DNA of 36,221 nt. Source: an uncultured Fretibacterium sp. (lineage in GTDB: Bacteria > Synergistota > Synergistia > Synergistales > Aminobacteriaceae). The stretch is from assembly GCA_937911045.1 (NCBI GenBank), contig CALEPX010000059.1, forward strand, positions 1 through 36,221, written 5' to 3'. The notes beneath the pieces were generated by a model. It made no database searches, was not told the DNA's origin, and saw only the letters and a program-made list of their open reading frames with translations. Made by a program: the position numbers and the translations under genes. This document shows positions 21,260 through 31,386 of the stretch, piece after piece (within the stretch, counting starts at the first letter, position 1; every line of letters starts with the position of its first letter).

Positions 21260-24200
21260 TGGCTGAAGATGGATTACAAATCAAAATTACTGCGGACGGG
21301 ACACAAGCTGAAAAAGAACTAGCTAATCTCAGTAATGCCATGAGTGGATTGAGCGACAAGGAAATTAATGTCAACCTTCAAAATTTGCAGAACATTGGTA
21401 CTGACATTGGCAAAAATATCGCGACATCTCTCAAGATTGATGCGCTCTCTGCTATTACAGACTTTGGCTCAAAACTTGAGAATACGTTTGGAAGCATTTT
21501 CAAAGGAATTGTAGGCGTTGCTCAAAAATTAAGTGGTGTCCTTTCAGGAATTGCTCGGAATGCTTTTGCTATCGGTGGAGGCTTCGAGGCTTCCATGACA
21601 AGCGTGAAAATTATCTCAGGTGCAACGGCTGAAGAATTAGAAAAATTAACGGCTCAAGCTCGTGAAATGGGTGCAACTATGCCAATCACTGCTAAGGATG
21701 CTGCCGATGCTATGGTTATCATGGCTCAAAGAGGTACACAGGCTGTCAATATCATGGCTAACGTTAAAGACGTTGCTGCACTTGCAATTTCGCAAGGTGT
21801 TGACATGGCTTCTGCTGCTGATTTACTTGGTTCAACTATGCAAAATTTCGGGCTTTCTGTGGACAACGCAACGAGAATTACGAATTTGTTTAATAACGCA
21901 AGCAATCAATCAGCGCTCAATATAAGCAAGATACGCGAAGCTATGAAATATGCTGCTCCGGCTGCTGCTGCTGTGGGATATTCGCTTGAAGACACTCTCG
22001 CTGCTCTTGAAATTTTAGCTAATTCAGGTCTTCCTGGTATGATGTCAGGCACTGGGTATTCGATGGTTTTATCTAAACTTGCCAAGAATACTCGTGTTTT
22101 AGGTGTTGAGACAAAAACAATCAACGGCGAATTGCGTCCTCTCGAAGATATTTTCACGGAATTAGCTGCAAAAGGATTTACACTCGCAGACGCAAGCAGA
22201 TTGTTCGGTGAGCGTGGAGCAAAAGCTGCGTTAAATTTAGTAAAAAATGTAGGCAACCTTAATACGTTCAGAGAACGCCTTGAGCAAATGGGAGCAACTA
22301 CCAATGCTGTCAACGAGAAAATGAAAACGTTTCCGAATGTAATGAATGCTTTTCGTTCGGCAACGGAAGAATTACATATTGAGATTTTTGAGCAAATTAA
22401 AATTAAATCAAAAGATGTAGTTTCAAATATTGCTGATTTAACTCGTGTATTCAGTAATTGGATTAAAGAAACTGATATTGCTGGCAAGTCTTTTCAAGCT
22501 TTCCTTAAAGGGCTAGGGTTTGAAATTCCGGGCGTTGAAGATTTCAGAAAGATGCTTGATGAATTTAATATCGAAGCATTCCTGAAAAAAGTCGAGGATT
22601 TCGGGGTAACTACTCATGATATTGCTAACAGTATTGTGAATTTCTTTGGTCTAGTAAAAACTCCGTTGCTATTCCTTATTGAACATCTAGACTCGCTTGC
22701 TAAGATTTCGTTCTGGGGCTGGATACTCGGTAAAGGACTTCAAATTCCGGCTGCGATCATGGGAATTGCTGTTGCATTCAAAGCGTTAGGTGGATCGTTA
22801 GCTGTCGTTGGAACGGCTTTGGGGACTACTATGCCAGCTTTAACTGCGCTGTCAAAACTCTCATGGGATTTTAGTCATAATGGGTTCTGGGAACAACTCG
22901 ATGCGTATCAACAAATTGCGGATGCTCAGGAAAAAGTTGCAGAATTTCAGGAAAAAAACGCGAACGATACTCCGAAATTTTTAACGGGGTTTGAGGACGC
23001 TTCTCAGGAAATTGAAGCAACTAAAAATTCATTACTGGATATAAACTCGGTACTTGAGGAATTACAAGTTACATTCAAAAATAAAGTTTTTACTGCTATC
23101 CAGAGTGTAAATTCAGAACTCGAAAATCTTGATGAAAGTTTCACGGGAACGGTCGAAGATATTACCGATGAACTTGCCACTCAGCTCACAAATGCGTTAC
23201 AAGGTAATAAAACCGAATTTGAGAAATTACCGGATTATTGGAAAGCTGTAGTTGATAAACTCGTTGATATGGGAGTCGCTGCAGGAAAAGCTCAAGGCGA
23301 TGTTAAAGAACTTATTCAGAGTTATAAAGCACTCAAAACTGAAGTTGCTGCTATTCCTGAAAGTTCAACAAATGATACATCTGAAATCAAACAACCGACG
23401 TTCAAATACTGGACGCAAGATTTAAGCAATGAAATTCAACGAATTTTGCAGTATGATATTCCAGACGGGGTTGCGAGAATTAAAGAATTTTTGGGTGAGC
23501 AAGATTTAGAACTGAATATTTCGTTCAATCTTGAAGAAGTTCGGAAACAATTAAAAGCAAATAAAGGATTTATTAAGACTACAGCTGAATATTATGGGCT
23601 CTCGGAAGGGCTTGTTGAGAATGCCGTTATTGACAAGTTTAAGCAATTTGCTGCACAAGGGAATAAATATGCACAAGCTATGGTTAATGGTTGGAAAGGT
23701 GCGAAAGATGAAATCTCGGATTTTACAAGCAAAGCTAATGAGGCAATCAAATATTTCAGTGCAGCTCCAACACAGTTCATGCCGACTCTTAATAAACTCG
23801 CAAGTGGCATTCAGAAAATCGATCCGATTACGGGAAAATTAACTGAATCATTCAAACAAGTTTACGAAACGCTGAAGTCTTGGAATGATATTACTTTTGA
23901 CAAAATTTCCAAACGCATTCAAGCATTGCGCAAAGCTTACGAGGGCGGATTTGTTGATAAAAAAGCCGTTGAAAGTGAATTTAAGCAACTATCTGAACAA
24001 CTAAAACTGAAAATCGTTACAGAACTTGAACCAACACGCAGCGAATATAAAGACCAGAAAGCTTATGAAGGTGTTGTCGCTTCTGAATATTTCGCAAAAA
24101 TTGGCGAAATTGGTGGCGAGATTATGCTTGAACAAGCAAAAAAAGAATTTGATAATCCTTACGCTTGGAACAATATTGGTGAAATCATTCTGAAACAAGT

Positions 24201-24984
24201 TAGTTCCGGAATTGGAAAGTCCTCCTCGACGTTCAAATTGAACGGCGTAGATATTCAGCGTGAGGGCATAAAAGCTAACGAGGGAACTTTTCAGATTGAC
24301 GGATTAACGCAAGCTTTTACGAATAGTTTTGCTCCGTTTATGACAAGACTTGAGCAAGTTAGTGAGAACTTTTACAAATCACAACCGGAAATCAAAATCT
24401 CTGGTATTTCAGAAAGCATAATGAGTGGTATTGCTCCGTTTGTTACAAAATTAGAAGAAGTCAAACAAGTCTCACCTGTCCTAGACGTGCAAAACTTTTC
24501 AAGTGTAGTCAGTGAAATTGTCACAGCTATCCGAACTGTATCAACTGATGTTGGTGAAGTTAGAACCGCAGTGAATGCTGTCGAAACGGCTATTAAATCT
24601 CAATCTCAAGCCTCCGTTTCTCTTGACAGCAGCACAATCTCGCAAGCTGTAAGTTCGAGTATTAGTCCGATCGTAACGCTGCTTTCTCAACAGCAAAACA
24701 CTCTTCAAACTGAAACGACTACGATTGAGAGTGTGATTAAGTCCATTGAAGCTATTAAAACAACGATAGAAAATAATAATGATTCTGAGACGATAGATTT
24801 TTCGCCAGTAATTTCCGCACTCAATGAAATAAGAAATGTGTTGAATACCATGGACGCTGGCAATAATTACAACATTGACATTAACCAGCAAGGTTTTGTT
24901 ATCCAAGAAAAGAATGATGCTGATAGGCTTGCTCGTGCGACTATAAACGCTCTGAAAACTGGATTAGGGAACGGGGGGAGCTAG
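21259..24984 (+). CDS. Tail tape measure protein
   Basis: 1241 residues, start overlapping the chaperone stop. Tape measure proteins span the tail lumen and set its length, and are ejected with DNA. Residues about 60-330 match the phage minor tail/TMP core (MTSVKIISGATAEELEKLTAQAREMG, AADAMVIMAQRG, LPGMMSGTGYSMVLSKLAK, LFGERGAKAALNLV). Residues about 480-525 contain a hydrophobic membrane-active stretch (FWGWILGKGL, AAIMGIAVAFKALGG). The rest is mostly coiled coil. Using 1.5 angstrom per residue gives a tail of very roughly 180 nm; this is a rule of thumb. Confidence 0.9.
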   Translation: MAEDGLQIKITADGTQAEKELANLSNAMSGLSDKEINVNLQNLQNIGTDIGKNIATSLKIDALSAITDFGSKLENTFGSIFKGIVGVAQKLSGVLSGIARNAFAIGGGFEASMTSVKIISGATAEELEKLTAQAREMGATMPITAKDAADAMVIMAQRGTQAVNIMANVKDVAALAISQGVDMASAADLLGSTMQNFGLSVDNATRITNLFNNASNQSALNISKIREAMKYAAPAAAAVGYSLEDTLAALEILANSGLPGMMSGTGYSMVLSKLAKNTRVLGVETKTINGELRPLEDIFTELAAKGFTLADASRLFGERGAKAALNLVKNVGNLNTFRERLEQMGATTNAVNEKMKTFPNVMNAFRSATEELHIEIFEQIKIKSKDVVSNIADLTRVFSNWIKETDIAGKSFQAFLKGLGFEIPGVEDFRKMLDEFNIEAFLKKVEDFGVTTHDIANSIVNFFGLVKTPLLFLIEHLDSLAKISFWGWILGKGLQIPAAIMGIAVAFKALGGSLAVVGTALGTTMPALTALSKLSWDFSHNGFWEQLDAYQQIADAQEKVAEFQEKNANDTPKFLTGFEDASQEIEATKNSLLDINSVLEELQVTFKNKVFTAIQSVNSELENLDESFTGTVEDITDELATQLTNALQGNKTEFEKLPDYWKAVVDKLVDMGVAAGKAQGDVKELIQSYKALKTEVAAIPESSTNDTSEIKQPTFKYWTQDLSNEIQRILQYDIPDGVARIKEFLGEQDLELNISFNLEEVRKQLKANKGFIKTTAEYYGLSEGLVENAVIDKFKQFAAQGNKYAQAMVNGWKGAKDEISDFTSKANEAIKYFSAAPTQFMPTLNKLASGIQKIDPITGKLTESFKQVYETLKSWNDITFDKISKRIQALRKAYEGGFVDKKAVESEFKQLSEQLKLKIVTELEPTRSEYKDQKAYEGVVASEYFAKIGEIGGEIMLEQAKKEFDNPYAWNNIGEIILKQVSSGIGKSSSTFKLNGVDIQREGIKANEGTFQIDGLTQAFTNSFAPFMTRLEQVSENFYKSQPEIKISGISESIMSGIAPFVTKLEEVKQVSPVLDVQNFSSVVSEIVTAIRTVSTDVGEVRTAVNAVETAIKSQSQASVSLDSSTISQAVSSSISPIVTLLSQQQNTLQTETTTIESVIKSIEAIKTTIENNNDSETIDFSPVISALNEIRNVLNTMDAGNNYNIDINQQGFVIQEKNDADRLARATINALKTGLGNGGS

Positions 24985-24985
24985 A

Positions 24986-26263
24986 TTGCCTGATAAACTA
25001 TATAAATCTCATTCCATTGAAAAAACTCAAAGCTCGGATGGCGTTAGTACTTCTGGAACTCTCACTCTTTGGGAAGATAATCCACAATCGCCTTATGATG
25101 TAGGAGATGTTTTTCAGCCAGTCCCGGGTGGAGCTTTACTCACCGTTAATAAAGTCCAAATCAATGATAACGTTTTAGGTGAACAAAACGGAAAACCATT
25201 ACGACAATGGCAAATCACGATTGAGGGCAGTACTGATGTGCAAAGCGTTAAACAAATCGCGCAAATCAAGTACACTTTTGAGATCGATAAAGATGACGAG
25301 GGGAACGTTTTTCATTCTGGGACAATGGAAGTTGAAAATACCGGTGAAGAACCTGCCTTCAATGTCAATATCGGAGACTCATTTACTGTACCTGGGATTG
25401 GCAGTCTGAAATGCACTAAGCTCAGAGGCGGTGACTCCTATGACGATAAAGGGAATCACATATGGGACGTGACTTATGAGGGAAGTACTCAGCAGCAAAG
25501 TTCTGAAACGACCATTAACCGCGATAAATACAGTTTTTCGTTTGTGCGAAATAGCAATGGTACAATCACACGTTCTGGCTCGATACAAAAAACTATTTCA
25601 ACTGTGCCGAGCAATATTAGTTCCAAAATTTCAGTTCCAGGTGCAGGCTCTCTTAACTGCATAAAAGTTAGTGGAAATGATGAATATACGTCGGACGGGA
25701 AACGGCGATGGATTGTAACATATGAAGGTTCAGATGAAACGATTGAAGAGGCTAGCAGCGAAAGTGGAATTACGTACAGCTATTCCTATGAAGAAAATAA
25801 CGGCGTAAGAAAATACACCGGCTCAAAAGAGTTTTCGTTCACTGGGAATACCCCAACATTGCTTAAAATTGGAGAAAGTTTTTCGATCCCTAACGCTGGA
25901 AATTTTACTTGTGTTCGAGTGCAAGTAAGTGGAAATACAATCACTTATGAGGGAGAAAGGATAGAAGCAGCCAGCAGTCAAAACTACACACTTCCGGATG
26001 ACGAGGAAAGTAGTTCATATGAGATTAACGGTGGCTCAACACGAAGCGTATCTGGCGAATTAATCGTGCTATTGCGGTCAAATACCCCGATCATAAAAAA
26101 AACGTTCACGGTTTATAATGAGAATAAGTCAAGTATTACAAGTCCAGGAAGTAGTTATGGGGGCGGTACTGTTATTAGCGAATCTGTTTCAAAAGAATCA
26201 ATTAAAGTTGATGACGTTGAAGTTCAAGTTTACTATCGGCACGAGATCGAGGTTGAAGCTTAA
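24986..26263 (+). CDS. Distal tail protein built of tandem beta repeats
   Basis: 425 residues from a TTG after GGGGGGAG. Four related modules of about 80 residues follow each other: a YSFSFxxxxDGxxxRSGS strand pair, then IGDSFTVPGIGSLKC and, after a charged turn, WDVTYEGS. Module 1 is the most diverged and module 4 is shortened; a fifth partial unit ends the protein. No family was recognised; position after the tape measure suggests the distal tail (Dit-like) or a ring below the tube. The repeats probably are Ig-like beta sandwiches. It shares its last base with the hub gene's ATG. Confidence 0.65.
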   Translation: MPDKLYKSHSIEKTQSSDGVSTSGTLTLWEDNPQSPYDVGDVFQPVPGGALLTVNKVQINDNVLGEQNGKPLRQWQITIEGSTDVQSVKQIAQIKYTFEIDKDDEGNVFHSGTMEVENTGEEPAFNVNIGDSFTVPGIGSLKCTKLRGGDSYDDKGNHIWDVTYEGSTQQQSSETTINRDKYSFSFVRNSNGTITRSGSIQKTISTVPSNISSKISVPGAGSLNCIKVSGNDEYTSDGKRRWIVTYEGSDETIEEASSESGITYSYSYEENNGVRKYTGSKEFSFTGNTPTLLKIGESFSIPNAGNFTCVRVQVSGNTITYEGERIEAASSQNYTLPDDEESSSYEINGGSTRSVSGELIVLLRSNTPIIKKTFTVYNENKSSITSPGSSYGGGTVISESVSKESIKVDDVEVQVYYRHEIEVEA

Positions 26264-28656
26264 TGCAGACTATTACTTACAATCTTAACCAAAACTTAAA
26301 TGGCGGAAAGATTACCAGCTTTAATTACTCCAGAAGCCTCAATGAAATTGGGGGAACTTGGGACGCTGAAGTTGCTGGCGGTAATTTTTTAGCTGGCAGC
26401 AACATTACTATTAGTGGTGTGTTGACGGGTGGTGTGATCTCAAACGCTTACAAAGATAATCAAGGTTTGTGGCACATTGAAGGTTATGACGCGGGGATTA
26501 AACTCATGAGGACTACTCCGGCTGCATCATTATTGCCAACAGGGAATGCAAGATCGGTAATTTCTTATCTTGCAAAATTTTGTAGAATTACACTTCAAAT
26601 GAGTGAAAATGGATTATCAGGTTTTAATGTGCGTTCTGCCGTTACCGGAACAACTTGCGCTGAAGCAATCTTAGAACTTGCTATGTTAAGCGGGCTAATC
26701 GCTTATATTAACAATGATGGCAAATTATGTGTTACAACTCCAAGCTCAGTACCTCCGAGTTTTTCAACCATTATTGATGATTCTGGCTCAAGCATTGATT
26801 TAGACGGGTATGCAACTCAAGTTACTGTCGTCATTAATCGCAGGAAAGAGTCAAAAGAAAACACAAATTCCGGTAAAACTAAATATTCAGGACGAACTCC
26901 TGCTAGCTCTCCACATGAAGAAAATACAAGCGGTTCTTTTAACTTTACTGATTCAGAAGGAATTAGCGTTTCTGGAAGTTATGACATTACTAAACTTGAG
27001 CCGTTCGGCGTCGTTAAATCAGCCACTCACACGGTCACACGTGATGGAATTACAGTCACAAACGAAGAAGAACACGACTACAGGTATCATTCAAAAAAAA
27101 TTTGGAGAGGAGATCAAGAATACGTCTTATTTGCTTTTTGCGAAGAAGGATACACGCACACAAAAATCATTGAAGGAGATTACAGGAGAGCCGATAGTTC
27201 GACCACACATTTGAAAGAAATTACAACGGAAAAACTGGAACGCGATTTTTCCATGGGGAATATGCCTTGGTTTCCGTCAGATTGGACTAATCAGCTCTGG
27301 TACGTCAGCAAGGAAACAAAAACTCGCTCAACCGTTCGTGAAGGTGGAGAAACTCCATTATCTAATATGCCAAGTTACTCGCCTCCGTTTGACAGCAAAA
27401 TTACACGTGAATTTTCAAGACATGAGCTAGGAAATAGTGTAGTTTGCGTCGAAACTGAAATATCATATGAATCGCGACAAGTTGGGAACATTGCCCCTGT
27501 TATTCAGGACGGAATACCAAAAATTTTCCAGCAAAGTAATAGCTATCTAGCAATTCCAACACATTCAACTCCAGAATGGGTCAAAATTGAGAAATACAAA
27601 ACTTACTATGAACGTTACGATAACGACGGTGCTTGTGAAGTCTCCGCACAATCTGAGTTTAACGATAATGGCTCAAAATGGCTTGTACAAAACTTGCCTG
27701 AAAAAAAAGCTAATGCTACTGAGCTAGAACAAAAAATTGCTCAATATCAAGAAGATTACTCAAAATTCTCGCAAATATCTAGTGGGCTACAAGTATCAAC
27801 GAATGGCGGAGGGATTGCTCAGGATAACTGGAAATTTATTGAGTTAGCTGGACGCACGAGAACTTATAAAGAAAATGAAAATAATAACCCGTCATCTGCA
27901 ACTATGGCGGATTGGTACAACAACGGTACATATGTGCAATCTAAAACTTGTCCACATCTCGAAAGTTCTGACAAAAAGTGCAGCATTTATGGAATTTCTG
28001 CTGTGGGTGACTTTGATGGTGATGCTTGCCCGTACAAAAAATTCGGCTGGCGTAATTGCGTTAGAGCAATCGCAGCTCTTGAACAGGCACGGCGTGAATA
28101 TGATACTCCATTGCTCGATACTCCTGTGATTAGTGTGAAGTCAAAAGGAGCTAGCTCCACAACTCCGGCAGCAGGGTATCAGCGCGAAATTTACGTTGAC
28201 GACATTATCTCTGAATCAGATGCTCAAAAAATTGCTGATAATATTGCCAATAATATCCTGAAGGTGAAGGGGACGAAGGGAATTAGAAAGAGTGTAGTTA
28301 TTCCTTACGATCCTAGCCTTATGCCAAACGGTAATATAATCTCGGTTGAACATAATTGGGCTAATCTGCAAACAACAATAAATTATCTAACATCTGGGAC
28401 AATTCCAAATTTCATGATTCCGTCAAGTGTTGCCGGAATTGCGTCAATTATTTCAGACCGTGATGCCGGACGGAGAACAAAGCCCATGTCAGGCACAGTT
28501 ACGACAATCAACGACGATAAATCCGTTATTGTGCAAATCGGAGGAATGAGTTACACATGTGACACAAAGTTAGTAAATTTAGGCACAGGAGACGCAGTTC
28601 TTGTTTCTTTCACTTCAGGCAATTCATTAAGGGGGCAAATTATTGAGAGACTTTGA
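26263..28656 (+). CDS. Tail tip/hub protein with four-cysteine motif and C-terminal OB-like domain
   Basis: 797 residues. The N-terminal half (LNGGKITSFNYSRSLNEIGGTWDAEV, FRITLQ-like segment and SGLIAYINNDGKLCV) resembles the hub fold of gp27/gpL-like tail tips. Residues 563-599 hold Cys563, Cys573, Cys589 and Cys599 (C-x9-C-x15-C-x9-C) and His565, which could bind a metal or an iron-sulfur cluster, as known for lambda gpL. The last about 60 residues (MSGTVTTINDDKSVIVQIGG, then GDAVLVSF) form a small OB-like barrel. It shares an overlap of 14 bases with the next gene. The exact hub role is inferred from position. Confidence 0.7.
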   Translation: MQTITYNLNQNLNGGKITSFNYSRSLNEIGGTWDAEVAGGNFLAGSNITISGVLTGGVISNAYKDNQGLWHIEGYDAGIKLMRTTPAASLLPTGNARSVISYLAKFCRITLQMSENGLSGFNVRSAVTGTTCAEAILELAMLSGLIAYINNDGKLCVTTPSSVPPSFSTIIDDSGSSIDLDGYATQVTVVINRRKESKENTNSGKTKYSGRTPASSPHEENTSGSFNFTDSEGISVSGSYDITKLEPFGVVKSATHTVTRDGITVTNEEEHDYRYHSKKIWRGDQEYVLFAFCEEGYTHTKIIEGDYRRADSSTTHLKEITTEKLERDFSMGNMPWFPSDWTNQLWYVSKETKTRSTVREGGETPLSNMPSYSPPFDSKITREFSRHELGNSVVCVETEISYESRQVGNIAPVIQDGIPKIFQQSNSYLAIPTHSTPEWVKIEKYKTYYERYDNDGACEVSAQSEFNDNGSKWLVQNLPEKKANATELEQKIAQYQEDYSKFSQISSGLQVSTNGGGIAQDNWKFIELAGRTRTYKENENNNPSSATMADWYNNGTYVQSKTCPHLESSDKKCSIYGISAVGDFDGDACPYKKFGWRNCVRAIAALEQARREYDTPLLDTPVISVKSKGASSTTPAAGYQREIYVDDIISESDAQKIADNIANNILKVKGTKGIRKSVVIPYDPSLMPNGNIISVEHNWANLQTTINYLTSGTIPNFMIPSSVAGIASIISDRDAGRRTKPMSGTVTTINDDKSVIVQIGGMSYTCDTKLVNLGTGDAVLVSFTSGNSLRGQIIERL

Positions 28657-30955
28657 TAACGCTTTATTCTCAGGCGCATTGGGCAAAGCTAACAATATCG
28701 ACAGTTCACGCTTCATGACAGTTCCTTTAACTCGTGACATTACAGAGTTCATGCCTAAATTTGAAGCTGAATTTTCTGAAGAGTTTGTCTGTTGTTCAAG
28801 GAATGGACTGTTATGGCTTCACACAAGCAGAGTTGGATACCTAACCGTTACAGCTTTAAAGCTCGATGAAGAAAACAATATTTACATAATTGCACAGATA
28901 TTAACGATCCCAGTTGAAACTGTTCGAGCGCGTGGATATGATTGGATATTACTGCAACATTCATTCATTGTATGGTTCGATACAGCTCCTTATATACGTA
29001 TAGCAACAATAATAGATACGAGTAATGATACATTCTTCTACTCAATGTTACGAATAACAACATGGGGGAATAGCTATAGGACTTTTAGTACAAGCTCAGA
29101 AGGTCTTTATCCGGCTGGCACTCACAAAATGGAACACTGCTATTCAGTTCTACCAGCGGTGGGGGATTGGCAGATCGTTGAAGATTTTTTGATACGCCGT
29201 CCAGATAATCCGCTGGCTGTGAGTGAAGATAATACAGGACTATTACAAGCACGTCCATTAATACCACTTGAGTTTAACTACGGTGCTGATCCTTCATACG
29301 GGGCTGGATACAGCGCAACAAAACGAGGTATTCAGCTTGCTATGATTAATGGCGAATTATGGGGCAAAGGTGTTAATAACATCGGTAAAGTTTCTATCCT
29401 TCCAGCCGTATTCACTGAAGATGGAGAGCCAGAAGAATATTATCTATACATAAGTCCTGAGTATAGAAAAAATAACTTATCTGTTGATGATTGGGATAAT
29501 CTTTCAATAGCAGGAGCTGAGAATGTAATTGGGTTCATGAGCGAAAAATCCGATCCTGTAACTTCTAGTACGTGCGTTGATGCAACTTCACAAGGATTAC
29601 TCTCACTGAAGGATAATCAGTGGGAATCTCCACGTCCGTACGATAATAGCAAACTTATAGTTGATACATCTAATGGTAACTGGCTAGCACTAGGTGAGAA
29701 AGGCGTTACGCACAATGGAGACAGTTATGAGTGTGAAAATCTTCCAACTTGGCTTGCCCCTACAGAAAAAGTCGAGAGTATAGAGAAGATAAGTGTTATT
29801 TCGTCAACAGATAACATTCTTGTTAAGACTGATATTGCCAAGGGCTTCAATAGGATTTTAATTAATAAATATGAATTCTTTTCACCGTTTATATATTTAA
29901 GCGATAAAAAAGAATTAAGGGATATTACTTGGAATAATATTTACAAAAAAACAGTAAATATTGATTTTGCCAATGTCTTTGATGTATCTTCTTTAAACGA
30001 CGGTTTTTTATATATTGCACCAATCTTACTATCAAAAGATACCGATGGATTTCCTAAAAAATGGTATTGTTTTAATTCTCAAAATAATAACTTCAATGTT
30101 CGCAATATTTCTATATCTTTTGATAGTATAAGGAATGCAGACAGAGAAGAAGGTTTTGAACCGTTTGAAAATACTTTCAAACGATGGGAATCAGTATATG
30201 ATGGCGGTTATTGGTACGGTGATTATTATTTTGTTCCCATAGGGACAGACTATGAGATTTACCCCGATTATTTTGTATCCGTTTATATAGGTGGAGACGG
30301 TTACGTTAGGCACCGATGGTATTCTCTATGGCATTTGGCAGGTTTTCAAAAAGAAGCCGAGTTTGAATATGTAGAAATCATCTACGGAAAAGTCTATTAT
30401 TACCATGAAATTAGATATGGGGCTACATATCGCTCTGGCTTATGGGGAGACGGCGACACAATAGTGAGAGGAAGACTATCAAACGACTATGGGGCATCTA
30501 ATTATCCTTATTTTGAGGCATATTCTGATAAAGGAGAACATTTAGAAGTTTATAATTATCTCTATGGTTATAGAGGATACTTTTTCCGAGCGATAGAGAA
30601 GTCCTATGAATTTAGTGCAAATGATATGGGTATTCCAGAGTCTGAGTGGGAATACGTTGATAGATTTGATGAGGGGTTAGATTTTTCCTCCGTTTATAAG
30701 ACCGAACCTTGCTACGCAGATTTTATTTTTAAAGAAAAAAATACGAAAACAAATTTTATAATACATATGCCTAAAAATCTTGACAATGAGACTTTTAATA
30801 TTGACATAAATACTAATGAAAGAGTTTTTAGATATAAACATAAAATAGATGGTAGACACTTGTTTTTTATATTTTTCAAAGACAAACTCTTTATTTTTTA
30901 CACTAATGATAATAAAATTTTTGACTTTCAATCTGAATACGAAAGGAGCAAATGA
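28643..30955 (+). CDS. Large tail-tip/fibre protein, aromatic-rich C-terminal half
   Basis: 770 residues from a TTG, with AAGGGGGC upstream inside the hub gene. The N-terminal 380 residues (LFSGALGKANNIDSSRFMTVPLTRDITEFMP) are beta-rich and probably attach to the tip. From about residue 390 the composition changes: it is rich in Tyr, Trp, Phe and Asp/Asn (WYGDYYFVPIGTDYEIYPDYF; YNYLYGYRGYFFRAIEK) and the DNA is AT-richer. This is typical of a receptor-binding region that is exchanged between phages. No known fold was recognised. It shares ATGA with the following gene. Confidence 0.6.
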   Translation: MRDFDNALFSGALGKANNIDSSRFMTVPLTRDITEFMPKFEAEFSEEFVCCSRNGLLWLHTSRVGYLTVTALKLDEENNIYIIAQILTIPVETVRARGYDWILLQHSFIVWFDTAPYIRIATIIDTSNDTFFYSMLRITTWGNSYRTFSTSSEGLYPAGTHKMEHCYSVLPAVGDWQIVEDFLIRRPDNPLAVSEDNTGLLQARPLIPLEFNYGADPSYGAGYSATKRGIQLAMINGELWGKGVNNIGKVSILPAVFTEDGEPEEYYLYISPEYRKNNLSVDDWDNLSIAGAENVIGFMSEKSDPVTSSTCVDATSQGLLSLKDNQWESPRPYDNSKLIVDTSNGNWLALGEKGVTHNGDSYECENLPTWLAPTEKVESIEKISVISSTDNILVKTDIAKGFNRILINKYEFFSPFIYLSDKKELRDITWNNIYKKTVNIDFANVFDVSSLNDGFLYIAPILLSKDTDGFPKKWYCFNSQNNNFNVRNISISFDSIRNADREEGFEPFENTFKRWESVYDGGYWYGDYYFVPIGTDYEIYPDYFVSVYIGGDGYVRHRWYSLWHLAGFQKEAEFEYVEIIYGKVYYYHEIRYGATYRSGLWGDGDTIVRGRLSNDYGASNYPYFEAYSDKGEHLEVYNYLYGYRGYFFRAIEKSYEFSANDMGIPESEWEYVDRFDEGLDFSSVYKTEPCYADFIFKEKNTKTNFIIHMPKNLDNETFNIDINTNERVFRYKHKIDGRHLFFIFFKDKLFIFYTNDNKIFDFQSEYERSK

Positions 30956-31386
30956 CTTTGAAATGGAAATTTAAGAACAATACAAAGAACACTATAATGT
31001 TTAATAATGTTATCTGGCAGCCGAATGAAGAGCATGAATTAGCTTATTCAGTTCCGGCAATTTGTGGACTTACTTGCACGCAAGAAGGCAACGAGCCTGA
31101 GCCGGTACTTTTTCATGATGATCTAATCATTTCGGCTGGGGCGGAAGTTCCTATTGAACTTAACACGCCTACATTCGCTAAGAATGTTGCATTAAGCATC
31201 ATGTGTATGACTTCTAACTCCGGTTGCGAATGCAGATTTAACAGCAACACTAACACTCCGATCCCGATTGATGTTAGAAGCTTCATTCACGTCATGCCAT
31301 GGTTCTCATGCTCAAAAATTTTCTTGAAGAATACCACTGAAAACGACGTACACATCAGCGTATCAGCTGTGGAGGTGGTTAGCTAA
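30952..31386 (+). CDS. Small cysteine-containing tail-region protein, unknown
   Basis: 144 residues, with AAAGGAG upstream; the ATG overlaps the previous stop. Beta-rich, with Cys near 38, 42, 85, 92, 94 and 120 (AICGLTC; SIMCMTSNSGCECRF). Contains an NTTENDVHISVSAVEVVS end strand. No signal peptide or membrane segment. No family was recognised; position between tip and fibre genes suggests a structural role. It is immediately followed by the first protein with the shared fibre C-terminal domain. Confidence 0.6.
   Translation: MTLKWKFKNNTKNTIMFNNVIWQPNEEHELAYSVPAICGLTCTQEGNEPEPVLFHDDLIISAGAEVPIELNTPTFAKNVALSIMCMTSNSGCECRFNSNTNTPIPIDVRSFIHVMPWFSCSKIFLKNTTENDVHISVSAVEVVS

Noticed and set aside
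24541..24906. Minus-strand 121-residue ORF within the tape measure
   Set aside because: Shadow of the strong coiled-coil frame on the plus strand; no ribosome site.
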